Assembly (NCBI RefSeq): GCF_003149025.1
Contig: NZ_QGDV01000002.1
Coordinates: forward strand, 186,001-250,000
From: Rathayibacter iranicus NCPPB 2253 = VKM Ac-1602
GTDB taxonomy: Bacteria > Actinomycetota > Actinomycetes > Actinomycetales > Microbacteriaceae
DNA: 64,000 nucleotides
Direction of reading: 5' to 3'
Shown here: piece by piece, positions 55,243 through 63,505 of the stretch
Position numbering within the stretch: position 1 is the first letter of the stretch
Layout of the letters: each line of letters starts with the position of its first letter
Translations under genes and position numbers: made by a program
The notes under the pieces: model-generated
What the model was told of the DNA's origin: nothing
What the model saw: only the letters and a program-made list of their open reading frames with translations
Databases searched by the model: none

Positions 55243-56457
55243 TTAGCGTCCCTTCCGTCGTCCGCGCTTGCCGTCGAAGTGCGGGTTCTCCCAGATCACT
55301 GTGCCGCCCTGGCCGAGCCCGACGCAGAGCGCGGTCAGGCCGTACTGCACATCGGGGTGCGCCTCGAACTGACGGGCGAGCTGGATCATCAGCCGCACTC
55401 CGGAGGATGCGAGCGGGTGGCCGATCGCAATCGCTCCGCCGTACTCATTGACCCGGGGGTCGTCGTCGTCCAGGCCGAAGTGGTCGAGGAAGGAGAGCAC
55501 CTGCACGGCGAACGCCTCGTTCAGTTCGAAGAGCCCGATGTCCTTGATGCCCAGGCCCGCCTTGCGCAGCGCTTTCTCGGTGGAAGGGACGGGTCCGATT
55601 CCCATGATCTCGGGCTCCACCCCGGCGTACGCAAAGCTCACCATCCGCATCTTCGTACTTAGTCCGAGCTCCTTCGCCGCCTCGGCGCTGGCGAGGAGCG
55701 AGACGGTTGCCCCGTCGTTGAGTCCGGAGGAGTTGCCCGCGGTGACGCGGCCGTGGGGTCGGAACGGAGTGCGCAATCCCGCGAGGCCCGCAAGCGTCGT
55801 CTCGGGGCGCGGCGCCTCGTCCGTGGTCGCGAGGCCCCAGCCGGAGGCACTTCGTGTGGCGACCGGCACGAGGTCGGGCTGGATGTCGCCCGCGGCGTAT
55901 GCGGCGGCGAGCTTCTGCTGGCTGCGCAGGGCGTAACGGTCGGAGCGCTCCTTGGTCAGGTGCGGAAAGCGGTCGTGGATCCGCTCGGCAGTGCGGCCCA
56001 TGTTGAGAGCGTCTTCGCCGACCAGGCGCTCTGAGAGAAAGCGCGGGTTGGGGTCAGCGCCGAAGCCCATCGGATGGCGGCCCATGTGCTCGACTCCGCC
56101 CGCGAGGACGACGTCGTACGCGCCGAACGCGATGCCACCGGCCGTGGTGGTGACCGAGGTCATCGCTCCGGCGCACATCCGATCGATGGCAAAGCCCGGC
56201 ACCGATTTCGGCAGACCGGCGAGGATCGCGGCGGTTCGTCCAAGGGTGAGGCCCTGGTCGCCCTGCTGGGTGGTCGCGGCGATGGCCACCTCGTCCACCC
56301 GCTCCTTCGGCAGAGCGCCGTTGCGCTCGAGTAGCCCGATCATCGCCTTGACGACGAGGTCGTCGGCTCTGGTTTGCCAGTACATACCCTTCTCGCCGGC
56401 ACGCCCGAACGGAGTACGGACTCCGTCGACGAATACGACTTCGGATCTCTCGGCCAC
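55243..56457 (-). CDS. fadA: Acetyl-CoA acyltransferase (3-ketoacyl-CoA thiolase)
   Basis: Last step of beta-oxidation, splitting 3-ketoacyl-CoA with CoA. The 404-residue thiolase has VDGVRTPFGRAGEKG at the start, the nucleophile cysteine in DRMCAGAMTSV, the GHPLASSGVR histidine and the second cysteine in TALCVGLGQGG. The GTG at 56457 has GGGAGG 4 nt upstream; an ATG 48 bp further upstream is possible but gives non-family residues. Genes for acyl-CoA dehydrogenase and ligase are not nearby. Confidence 0.93.
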   Translation of the reverse strand: MAERSEVVFVDGVRTPFGRAGEKGMYWQTRADDLVVKAMIGLLERNGALPKERVDEVAIAATTQQGDQGLTLGRTAAILAGLPKSVPGFAIDRMCAGAMTSVTTTAGGIAFGAYDVVLAGGVEHMGRHPMGFGADPNPRFLSERLVGEDALNMGRTAERIHDRFPHLTKERSDRYALRSQQKLAAAYAAGDIQPDLVPVATRSASGWGLATTDEAPRPETTLAGLAGLRTPFRPHGRVTAGNSSGLNDGATVSLLASAEAAKELGLSTKMRMVSFAYAGVEPEIMGIGPVPSTEKALRKAGLGIKDIGLFELNEAFAVQVLSFLDHFGLDDDDPRVNEYGGAIAIGHPLASSGVRLMIQLARQFEAHPDVQYGLTALCVGLGQGGTVIWENPHFDGKRGRRKGR

Positions 56458-56532
56458 AATGCCTCCCAGGAACTCACGGTCGCCGTCGATCGTAGGAAAC
56501 CGCACCGCGTAGCCGGAATCCTTTGCCGCTTC

Positions 56533-57732
56533 CTACGAAGGGCTTTCGGTGCCCTCGGCCGGCGCTTGGGCGGCTTCGACAAATGCGGTCGCAATCGAGC
56601 CGGACGTCGCTTCGATCTGCCAGGGTCTGGCTCCGGCGCGGGCAAGCTCCTCGGCGACCGTCGTCGCGTCGAGCGGCTCGGGCGGGTTCCACGCCAGGCG
56701 GCGCAGTAGCTCCGGCGTCAGCAGATTCTCCACGGGCATCGTCAGAAGTTCAGCAATCTCGGTCACGACGGCGCGACCGGCCTTGAGCCGGGCGTCAGCA
56801 GCCGGGTTGCGGTCGCCCCACGCGCGCGGCGGGGGGAGGGTGTCGACGGCGGGCCGAGTGGGGTTGGGCAGCTCCTCCGTCGCGACACCCCGTTCGATCG
56901 CTGCCCACCAGCGCTCTACCTCGCCGCGACTGGCTCGACCGGTAAAGTCGCGCCGACCCGAGAGTTGCCCCACGCTGGTGGGGATATTGCGAGCGACGGC
57001 GATGATCGAGGCATCCGGGATGAGTCGGCCGGGCGCGATGTCACGCTCGCGGGCAAAGGCGTCGCGAGCCAGCCAGAGTTCTCGCGCCACGGCGAGGGGC
57101 CGCTGGCCGCGGAGGGAATGCACTCCGGCGAGGCGTCGCCAGGGATCGGGCGGGATGACCTTCGGCGCGCGAGCCAGGGTCGCCTCGAACTCCTCGCGCA
57201 CGATCCGGGTCTTCCGGGCCGCGACAAGCAGCTCCTCCATCCGATCACGCAGGTCGATCAGGAGTTCGACGTCCTTCGCGGCATAGACGAGCCAGCTCTG
57301 GGGGAGCGGCCGGGTGGACCAGTCGGCCGCCGAGTGTTCTTTCGCGAGGTGGACGCCCAGCAGATCTTCGACGACGGCGCCGAGACCCACCCGAGGCAGG
57401 CCCAGGAGCCGCGCCGCGAGCTCGGTGTCGAAGATGCGGACGGGATCGAGGCCGACCTCGCGCAGGCACGCAAGGTCCTGACTCGCGGCGTGTAGAACCC
57501 ACTCCTCCTCGCCGATGACCGCCTGAAGCGCATCCATCCGGCCGATGGCGGGCGGGTCAAGGAGGAACGCGCCGGCACCACGCCGATAGACCTGGATCAG
57601 GTACGCGCGCTGCGAGTAGGTGAAGCCGGAAGCGCGCTCGGCGTCGACAGCAACCGGACCCTCGCCGGCGGCGAGGGCGTCGACCGCGGCGAGGAACTCG
57701 TCGGGTGTGGAGAGGACTCGGTAATCAGTCAC
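56533..57732 (-). CDS. rnd: RNase D-like 3'-5' exonuclease with HRDC domain
   Basis: A 399-residue member of the DEDD-y nuclease family: VAVDAERASGFTYSQRA (DED part), HAASQDLACLREVGLDP (second Asp), FDTELAARLLGLPRVGLG and YAAKDVELLIDLRDRM (Tyr-x3-Asp). An HRDC domain follows (about residues 215-295, LWLARDAFARERDIAPGRLI). RNase D trims tRNA and other structured RNA 3' ends. GTG start. It overlaps the DUF3000 gene by 8 bp. Confidence 0.92.
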   Translation of the reverse strand: MTDYRVLSTPDEFLAAVDALAAGEGPVAVDAERASGFTYSQRAYLIQVYRRGAGAFLLDPPAIGRMDALQAVIGEEEWVLHAASQDLACLREVGLDPVRIFDTELAARLLGLPRVGLGAVVEDLLGVHLAKEHSAADWSTRPLPQSWLVYAAKDVELLIDLRDRMEELLVAARKTRIVREEFEATLARAPKVIPPDPWRRLAGVHSLRGQRPLAVARELWLARDAFARERDIAPGRLIPDASIIAVARNIPTSVGQLSGRRDFTGRASRGEVERWWAAIERGVATEELPNPTRPAVDTLPPPRAWGDRNPAADARLKAGRAVVTEIAELLTMPVENLLTPELLRRLAWNPPEPLDATTVAEELARAGARPWQIEATSGSIATAFVEAAQAPAEGTESPS

Positions 57733-58324
57733 GATTGTTCCGTCGAAGGGCGAGCGAGGTCACACCGTCGCCCGATACGGGCGGGAGACCCGCGAGCATG
57801 CACAACAGCTCCCCCCACCCTTCCACGTGTGCGGCAAGCTGCGCATCCTCTGGACTCCACGATGCACGGATCTCGATCTGCGCGCCGTCGCCCTGGGTGG
57901 CCAACTCGCCGAACCCGGTCGAGAGCACCTTCGTCGCGGTGCCGGAGGCGGCGGAGTATCGGGCGCCGCGCACCTCGAGCGCGTCGATCAGCCACGACCA
58001 GGCCACCTCGGCGAGGAAGGGATCCGTGCCGATCTCAACCTCGAGTGGAGCCTGGGCGAAGCAGACCACTCGGAAAGGGCCGCCCCACTGCTCGGGCTCC
58101 TCAGGGTCATACAGCAGGATGAAGCGGCCGGTGCCCAGTTCGGAGTCGCGGCCGTGGGCGTGCGGAGAGACGTCACCGGAGAGGGCGAAGGCCCAGGGAG
58201 CGAGTCCGGCGGGCGAAGCGATCTCGGACACGGTGAGTTCCTCGCGCGTCACGGCCGTGCGGATCGACTGCGTCGCGATCCGGAACTCCTCGGGTAGCTG
58301 GGACGACGCTGGGAATTCGGGCAC
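57725..58324 (-). CDS. DUF3000 family protein
   Basis: A 199-residue soluble protein of a small actinobacterial family: PAGLAPWAFALSGDV, GTGRFILLYDPEEPEQWGGP, FRVVCFAQAPLEVEIGTDPF and GDGAQIEIRASWSPE. Function unknown; the constant pairing with the RNase D gene (overlapping by 8 bp here) suggests shared expression. GTG start supported by TAGTCT 6 nt upstream. Confidence 0.9.
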   Translation of the reverse strand: MPEFPASSQLPEEFRIATQSIRTAVTREELTVSEIASPAGLAPWAFALSGDVSPHAHGRDSELGTGRFILLYDPEEPEQWGGPFRVVCFAQAPLEVEIGTDPFLAEVAWSWLIDALEVRGARYSAASGTATKVLSTGFGELATQGDGAQIEIRASWSPEDAQLAAHVEGWGELLCMLAGLPPVSGDGVTSLALRRNNRD

Positions 58325-58330
58325 GTCCGC

Positions 58331-58336
58331 AGACTA
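58331..58336 (-). promoter_or_regulatory. -10 hexamer of the DUF3000-rnd operon (leaderless)
   Basis: TAGTCT on the minus strand, 6 nt before the GTG at 58324. Confidence 0.5.
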
Positions 58337-58418
58337 GGGTTTTGGCGCGCTTGTGGGCCGGAGGCACGCCGCGCAGCGCGCCGACCGCCAGCGTCCGAGA
58401 GTTCACGCGCGGCGGACA

Positions 58419-59123
58419 TCAGTGCACACGGCTCCAGCGCGCGTAGGTAGAGCCGGAGTCGTCGACCGCGAGAAGCGCGAGGGCGAAGGCGTCGTCGATG
58501 ACGGCGTCTCCGGTCGCGATCGGAAGCCCCGGCAGAACGACGCGAGGCGACGTCGTCAGGCAGAACTCATCGACGCGGCCGGAGGCAAGGAACTGGCCGG
58601 CGAGCGACGCGCCTCCCTCGCACACCACTCGATGCAGGCCGAGGTCGGCGAGAGCGCGCAGGACGGCGTCGACCGCGAGGCGGCCATCGGCGGAGGGGAC
58701 CGCGACGACCTCGACTCCCACGGGCAGACCGGCGACCGCGCCGAGCGACTCCGGGACGAGGAGGAGGACCCGAGATCCTTCCTGCAGCTCGAGCCGGTGC
58801 CCAGCCAGGTTGCCCGACGCCGAGACAACAGCCAACGGCACCCGTCTGGGCACCCGATAGCCCTCGGCACGCACACTTGCCGCGCCTACAAGCACGACGT
58901 CCGCGTGCTCGCGGATCACGCCCAGGATCGTCCGGTCGACCCGGTTCGTGAGAGTCTCGCTCGTTCCGTCCGACCCGGTGCTCGATCCGGTGATGCTCGC
59001 GATCATGTTCAGCCGCACCCGTACGCCGTCGCTCGGGCGGTAGGCCTCGACGATCGCAGCACGGGCGCCCTCCTCGCCCACCCGGATCGGCGGGCCCGCC
59101 GGGACGAGCGGTTGCAGGATCAT
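58419..59123 (-). CDS. RibD C-terminal-like reductase (dihydrofolate reductase fold)
   Basis: A 234-residue protein with the RibD reductase pattern: VRLNMIASITGSSTGSDGTSE, DRTILGVIREHADVVLVGAA, RRVPLAVVSASGNL and HRVVCEGGASLAGQFLASGRVDEF. Members reduce pyrimidine intermediates of riboflavin synthesis or related compounds with NADPH; this stand-alone copy without a deaminase domain may have another substrate. Its ATG overlaps the sufE stop (ATGA), so it is translated from the sufE transcript. Confidence 0.88.
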   Translation of the reverse strand: MILQPLVPAGPPIRVGEEGARAAIVEAYRPSDGVRVRLNMIASITGSSTGSDGTSETLTNRVDRTILGVIREHADVVLVGAASVRAEGYRVPRRVPLAVVSASGNLAGHRLELQEGSRVLLLVPESLGAVAGLPVGVEVVAVPSADGRLAVDAVLRALADLGLHRVVCEGGASLAGQFLASGRVDEFCLTTSPRVVLPGLPIATGDAVIDDAFALALLAVDDSGSTYARWSRVH

Positions 59124-59563
59124 GTGGCGAGCAGGGCACGCACCTGCCGTTTGGTGCGGCCGAGAAGCGCGGTCATGCCGCGCAGGCGCAGCGGTGACAC
59201 CGCCTCCGAGAGCCCGATGGTCTGCGGGAAATCGTCCGGTACGGCGAGCACCTGCTCGGGCGTGAGACCGTCGAGGCCCTGCGCGAGGATCGACGCGAAG
59301 CCGCGAGTCGTCGGCGCCTCGCGTGGGGCCGTCGCGTGCAGGTGAACCGCTCCGTCCTCGATATCGACGACGATGAACACCGGCGCCTGACACTCCTCGA
59401 CTCGCTCGAAGAGGTCGGGATGATCGCGGTAGCGTTCGGGGAGTTCGGGGAGGTCATTCGAGAATTCGAGGAGGAGCTGGAGGCGCTCCGGCTTCTCGAG
59501 AGCGAGGAACTCGTCGCGGATGTCGCGGAGCGCATCGGAGAGCGCGGGCGTCGGGTCAGTCAT
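59120..59563 (-). CDS. sufE: SufE-like sulfur acceptor protein
   Basis: Accepts persulfide sulfur from a cysteine desulfurase or sulfurtransferase. The 147-residue protein shows RLQLLLEFSNDLPELPERY, the sulfur-accepting cysteine in VEECQAPVFIVV, HLHATAPREAPTTRGFASIL and LSPLRLRGMTALL-type residues near the end. The ATG at 59563 gives the family start; the frame upstream is not SufE. It follows sseA, its likely sulfur source, by 107 bp; such sseA-sufE pairs are common in actinobacteria. Confidence 0.92.
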   Translation of the reverse strand: MTDPTPALSDALRDIRDEFLALEKPERLQLLLEFSNDLPELPERYRDHPDLFERVEECQAPVFIVVDIEDGAVHLHATAPREAPTTRGFASILAQGLDGLTPEQVLAVPDDFPQTIGLSEAVSPLRLRGMTALLGRTKRQVRALLAT

Positions 59564-59670
59564 CGAATCCAGTGTCTCATCGAGGAGTTGGTTTTCGGTG
59601 TCGCGCAGAAGGCCGAGGAGCCGGATCGCCCGCTGACAGACGACCGGGCCCCTCGCCCTCGGCGCTGCGT

Positions 59671-60573
59671 TCAGCGGGCGGCTGGGGCCTCTCCCGGTTC
59701 GGCGCCCTGGACGATCGGGACGCGCACGGCGCTGCCCCACTCGGTCCACGAACCGTCGTAGTTGCGCACACCTTCGAAGCCGAGCAGATGGGTCAGCACG
59801 AACCAGGTGTGGGCCGACCGCTCGCCGATGCGACAGTAGGCGATCACCGAGTCGCCGTCCTTCAAGCCCGCGCCCTCACGGTAGATGCCGTTCAGCTCAT
59901 CGAGCGGACGGAAGGTGCCGTCGTCGGCCGCGGCCTTGCCCCAGGGCACGTTCTGGGCACTGGGGATGTGGCCGGCGCGGAGCGCGCCCTCCTCCGGGTA
60001 GGCCGGCGCGCTCGTGCGCTGGCCGGTGAACTCCTCGGGCGAGCGGACGTCGATCAACGGGTTGCCGAAGTGCGCAAGCACGTCGTCCTTGAAGGCGCGG
60101 ATCTCGGCATCGCTGCGGTCGACAACCGGGTACTCGACGGTCGAGGGGGAGGAGGCGTCTGTCGTCGTGGGGCGCCCGTCGGCGATCCACTTATCGCGCC
60201 CGCCATCGAGGAGGCGAACGTCCTCGTGGCCGAAGAGGGTGAACACCCACAGGGCGTAGGCGGCCCACCAGTTGTTCTTGTCGCCATAGATCACGACGGT
60301 GGTGTCGCGGGCGATCCCCTTGCCCCCGACCAGCGCCGCGAACCCTGCGCCGTCGATGTAGTCGCGCTGCACGGGGTCGTTGAGGTCGGTGTGCCAGTCG
60401 ATCTTGACGGAGCCGGGGATGTGACCGGTCTCGTAGAGCAGGACGTCCTCGTCGGACTCCACGACGACGAGACCGGGGGTGCCGAGACGGTGCTCGAGCC
60501 AGTCGGCGCTGACGAGTCGTTCTGGGTGCGCGTAGGAGGCGAACTTCGGCGACGGATCGGTTTCGACGGGCAA
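59671..60573 (-). CDS. sseA: Sulfurtransferase (tandem rhodanese domains)
   Basis: A 300-residue protein with two rhodanese domains: the first, inactive-like ([20 protein letters not shown]), and the second with the active-site loop [12 protein letters not shown] holding the persulfide cysteine. Probably thiosulfate or 3-mercaptopyruvate sulfurtransferase supplying sulfur to SufE. The TTG at 60573 is chosen because GGAGG lies 7 nt upstream and the family region starts just after it; the ATG 45 bp further upstream lies ahead of the ribosome binding site. Confidence 0.9.
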   Translation of the reverse strand: MPVETDPSPKFASYAHPERLVSADWLEHRLGTPGLVVVESDEDVLLYETGHIPGSVKIDWHTDLNDPVQRDYIDGAGFAALVGGKGIARDTTVVIYGDKNNWWAAYALWVFTLFGHEDVRLLDGGRDKWIADGRPTTTDASSPSTVEYPVVDRSDAEIRAFKDDVLAHFGNPLIDVRSPEEFTGQRTSAPAYPEEGALRAGHIPSAQNVPWGKAAADDGTFRPLDELNGIYREGAGLKDGDSVIAYCRIGERSAHTWFVLTHLLGFEGVRNYDGSWTEWGSAVRVPIVQGAEPGEAPAAR

Positions 60574-60831
60574 GAGAGAACCTCCAGGATGATGCGCGGA
60601 GCGCGGACGTGATTCCACGGCGGGCTACGCTGGAGCCCGCCCTCCTGCGACAGTACGCGTCCGCGGACGACGCCGCACGGAGGGCGCCGTAAGAGTTCGA
60701 CGCCGAATCGGGTGAAGAACGAACCGGATCGACACCACACCGCGGCGGATCCGCACCCTTCGCCCTGATGCGAAGCGGACGCTGCCACTGAGCGCGCGGA
60801 GCCTCCAGCCAGCGCAGGATGCGAGACGCGA

Positions 60832-61875
60832 GTGAGCCCCGACGACGTCCGATCGACGAGCAGCCTGACCGTGCGGTCGCCGCAGATCAGTGGGCACGAG
60901 ATCGCGTCGACGCTCGTGCCGCCACGCCAGTTCGAGGGCGCGACCTTCGAGAGCTACCGTCCTGATCCGGAGTATCCCTCCCAGGCCGAGGCAGTCGAGG
61001 TCCTGCGCGCCTTCGCTGCGGGCGGCAACTCGAAGGGCGGAGGCGGCTTCCTCGGCTTCGGACGCAGGAAAGCGCCGACCAGTAAACCCGGCGTGTACCT
61101 CGACGGAGGTTTCGGAGTCGGCAAGACGCACCTGCTCGCCGCCATCTGGCACGCCGTTCCAGGGCGCACCTACTTCGGCACCTTCATCGAGTACACGGCG
61201 CTCGTCGGTGCGCTCGGCTATGCGGCGACCGTCTCGTTGCTGAAAGGGTCCGCTCTGCTCTGTATTGACGAGTTCGAGCTGGACGATCCGGGCGACACGA
61301 TGCTGATGACCCGCTTGCTCGGCGAGCTTGTCGCCTCCGGGACCCGCATTGCTGCCACCTCGAATACCCCGCCGAACGCCCTGGGCGAGGGTCGATTCGC
61401 CGCCGCCGACTTCCTTCGCGAGATCCAGTCGATGGCCGCGCACTTCGAAACGATGCGGATCGACGGCACCGACTACCGCCGCCGCGACATCGAGGGCCAC
61501 GCCCTGGTGCGCACCGACGACGAGATCGACGCGCTCGTGGCCGCCGCCCCGTCCGGCTCCGTGATCACCGACGACTCCTTCGCCGCGGCCGTCGGCCATC
61601 TGGGTACCGTGCACCCCTCCCGCTACATCAAGGTGATCGACGGAGTGGACGCCATCGTGCTCCGCGGCGTCGAAGCGCTCACCGACCAGACCGATGCGCT
61701 GCGCTTGGTTGCCTTCATCGACCGGGTTTACGACGCGCAGATCCCCGTGCTCGCCTCAGGAACGCCACTGGACGACGTCTTCGGCGGCGACATGCTCAGC
61801 GGCGGTTACCGCAAGAAGTACCTCCGCTCAATGTCTCGTCTGATCGCGCTAACGTCGATGCCGCCCCGCGCCTAG
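60832..61875 (+). CDS. zapE: ZapE-like (AFG1) ATPase
   Basis: A 347-residue P-loop ATPase of the AFG1/ZapE family, linked in Proteobacteria to division and, in eukaryotes, to mitochondrial protein quality control. Walker A LDGGFGVGKTHLLAA near residue 88, Walker B LLCIDEFELDD near residue 142, and RIAATSNTPPNALGEGRFAA. GTG start. A 258-bp gap separates it from the divergent sseA, with no gene seen in it. Confidence 0.92.
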   Translation: MSPDDVRSTSSLTVRSPQISGHEIASTLVPPRQFEGATFESYRPDPEYPSQAEAVEVLRAFAAGGNSKGGGGFLGFGRRKAPTSKPGVYLDGGFGVGKTHLLAAIWHAVPGRTYFGTFIEYTALVGALGYAATVSLLKGSALLCIDEFELDDPGDTMLMTRLLGELVASGTRIAATSNTPPNALGEGRFAAADFLREIQSMAAHFETMRIDGTDYRRRDIEGHALVRTDDEIDALVAAAPSGSVITDDSFAAAVGHLGTVHPSRYIKVIDGVDAIVLRGVEALTDQTDALRLVAFIDRVYDAQIPVLASGTPLDDVFGGDMLSGGYRKKYLRSMSRLIALTSMPPRA

Positions 61876-61959
61876 GCGCGCCGCACTTCCACCCGAGGAG
61901 TCCGGGCCGTGCCGATCGACAACGCCCTGTAACGCGCTGTTTACCTGCGGGGCTCGTCC

Positions 61960-61997
61960 GTAACCTCCGCGAAACGTGCTGCCGCACGCGTTGAAAC
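61960..61997 (+). promoter_or_regulatory. GlnR-type operator upstream of amt
   Basis: GTAAC-n6-GAAAC-n6-CCGCA-n6-GAAAC, all spacers 6 nt; the third box has decayed (GTNAC expected) but the other three fit the GlnR consensus. A -10-like CAGACT follows after 10 nt (62008-62013), the same spacing as in glnA1. Confidence 0.65.
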
Positions 61998-62117
61998 GTC
62001 CCGCCGCCAGACTGTCGGCTACCCGAGGTGACCCGACACCCACGTGTCTCGCACACGTACACCGACTTCGCATCCTCGCTCCGGGCTTTTCTCTGCACAC
62101 TCACGAGAGGTTCACTT

Positions 62118-63398
62118 ATGGATCAAGGCAATACCGCGTTCCTGCTCATCGCAGCCGCGCTGGTCCTGCTCATGACCCCCGGACTCGCCTTCTTTTATGG
62201 CGGTCTGGTCCGTGCGAAGAGCGTCATCAGCATGATGATGCTCAGCTTTGGAGCAATGGGACTCATCGGCGTCCTCTGGGTGCTCTACGGTTACGCGATC
62301 GCGTTCGGCAACGGTCCCGATGGAGCCGCCGGCTCCGACACCTTCGTCGGTATCGACGGCGTGCTAGGCATCGACACCGCTCAGATCGGCCTGCAGGGGG
62401 TGTACAACGACGCGCTCGGCGAGCAGTCGTCGGCCTATCCGACCCTCGCCTTCGCCGCCTTCCAGGCGACCTTCGCGATCATCACCGTCGCGCTGATCTC
62501 CGGCGCCATAGCCGACCGCGCCAAGTTTGGGGCCTGGCTGGTCTTTGCCGGAGTCTGGGCGACGGTCGTCTACTTCCCCGTCGCCTCCTGGGTCTTCAAC
62601 TTCACCCTCGGTGATGATGGGACCGTCGTCGACGGTGGCTGGATCGCCTACGGTGTCGGTGCAATCGACTTCGCCGGCGGCACCGCCGTGCACATCAACG
62701 CGGGTGCCGCCGCTCTCGCCCTCGCCCTGGTGCTGGGCAAGCGCGTGAACTTCACCAAGGGCGCACACCAGCCGCACAATCCGCCGTTCGTCCTGCTCGG
62801 CGCAGGCCTGCTCTGGTTCGGCTGGTTCGGCTTCAACGCGGGGTCCGAACTCGCGGCAGACGGAATCGCGGCGATCGCGTTCCTGAACACCATCGCCGCG
62901 CCCGCTGCCGCGATCCTCGGCTGGCTTGTCGTCGAAAAGATCAGGGATGGCAAGCCCACGTCGATCGGAGCAGCGTCGGGCGCCGTGGCCGGCCTCGTCG
63001 CCATCACCCCGGCCTGCGCCAGCCTGTCGCCGTTCTGGGCCATCGTGCTCGGAGTCATCACCGGTGCGGTTTGCGCCCTTGCGATCGACCTCAAGTACCG
63101 CCTCGGCTATGACGACTCGCTCGATGTCGTCGGCGTGCACCTGGTGGGCGGTCTGATCGGAACGCTGTACATCGGCTTCTTTGGCACCGACGTTGGCCTG
63201 TTCCTCACCGGCGACGCCAGCCAGCTCGGCAAGCAGGCCCTCGCGGCCTTCACTGTCCTGATCTACTCCTTCGTGATGACCCTCCTGATCGGCTGGATCA
63301 TCCAAAAGACCATGGGCTTCCGCGTGAAGAACGAAGACGAAATCGCGGGCATCGATACCGCGATCCACGGCGAGGCGGGCTACGTCCTGGCGGACTAA
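62118..63398 (+). CDS. amt: Ammonium transporter
   Basis: Membrane channel for ammonium (Amt/MEP/Rh family). From the ATG at 62118 (GAGAGG 7 nt upstream) the protein is 426 residues with about 11 membrane helices. Typical stretches are LLMTPGLAFFYGGLVRAKSV, GGTAVHINAGAAALALALVL (first pore histidine), LLGAGLLWFGWFGFNAGSEL and DVVGVHLVGGLIGTLYIGFF (second pore histidine). No glnK/glnB and no glnD follow. A terminator lies 20 bp after the stop, so it is probably transcribed alone. Confidence 0.96.
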   Translation: MDQGNTAFLLIAAALVLLMTPGLAFFYGGLVRAKSVISMMMLSFGAMGLIGVLWVLYGYAIAFGNGPDGAAGSDTFVGIDGVLGIDTAQIGLQGVYNDALGEQSSAYPTLAFAAFQATFAIITVALISGAIADRAKFGAWLVFAGVWATVVYFPVASWVFNFTLGDDGTVVDGGWIAYGVGAIDFAGGTAVHINAGAAALALALVLGKRVNFTKGAHQPHNPPFVLLGAGLLWFGWFGFNAGSELAADGIAAIAFLNTIAAPAAAILGWLVVEKIRDGKPTSIGAASGAVAGLVAITPACASLSPFWAIVLGVITGAVCALAIDLKYRLGYDDSLDVVGVHLVGGLIGTLYIGFFGTDVGLFLTGDASQLGKQALAAFTVLIYSFVMTLLIGWIIQKTMGFRVKNEDEIAGIDTAIHGEAGYVLAD

Positions 63399-63418
63399 TC
63401 CCTCTTGAGACTGCCCCC

Positions 63419-63454
63419 AGCGGGGTGTCGGCTCCCCGGAGTCGGCACCCCGCT
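63419..63454 (+). terminator. Terminator of amt
   Basis: AGCGGGGTGTCGGCTC and GAGTCGGCACCCCGCT pair over 16 bp with two wobble or mismatched positions and a CCCG loop, 20 bp after the stop. Confidence 0.75.
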
Positions 63455-63505
63455 GTCGTTCACGCGCCGTTCGCGCGGGGCGGACCGCATCCCGGCTAGG
63501 GTTCC

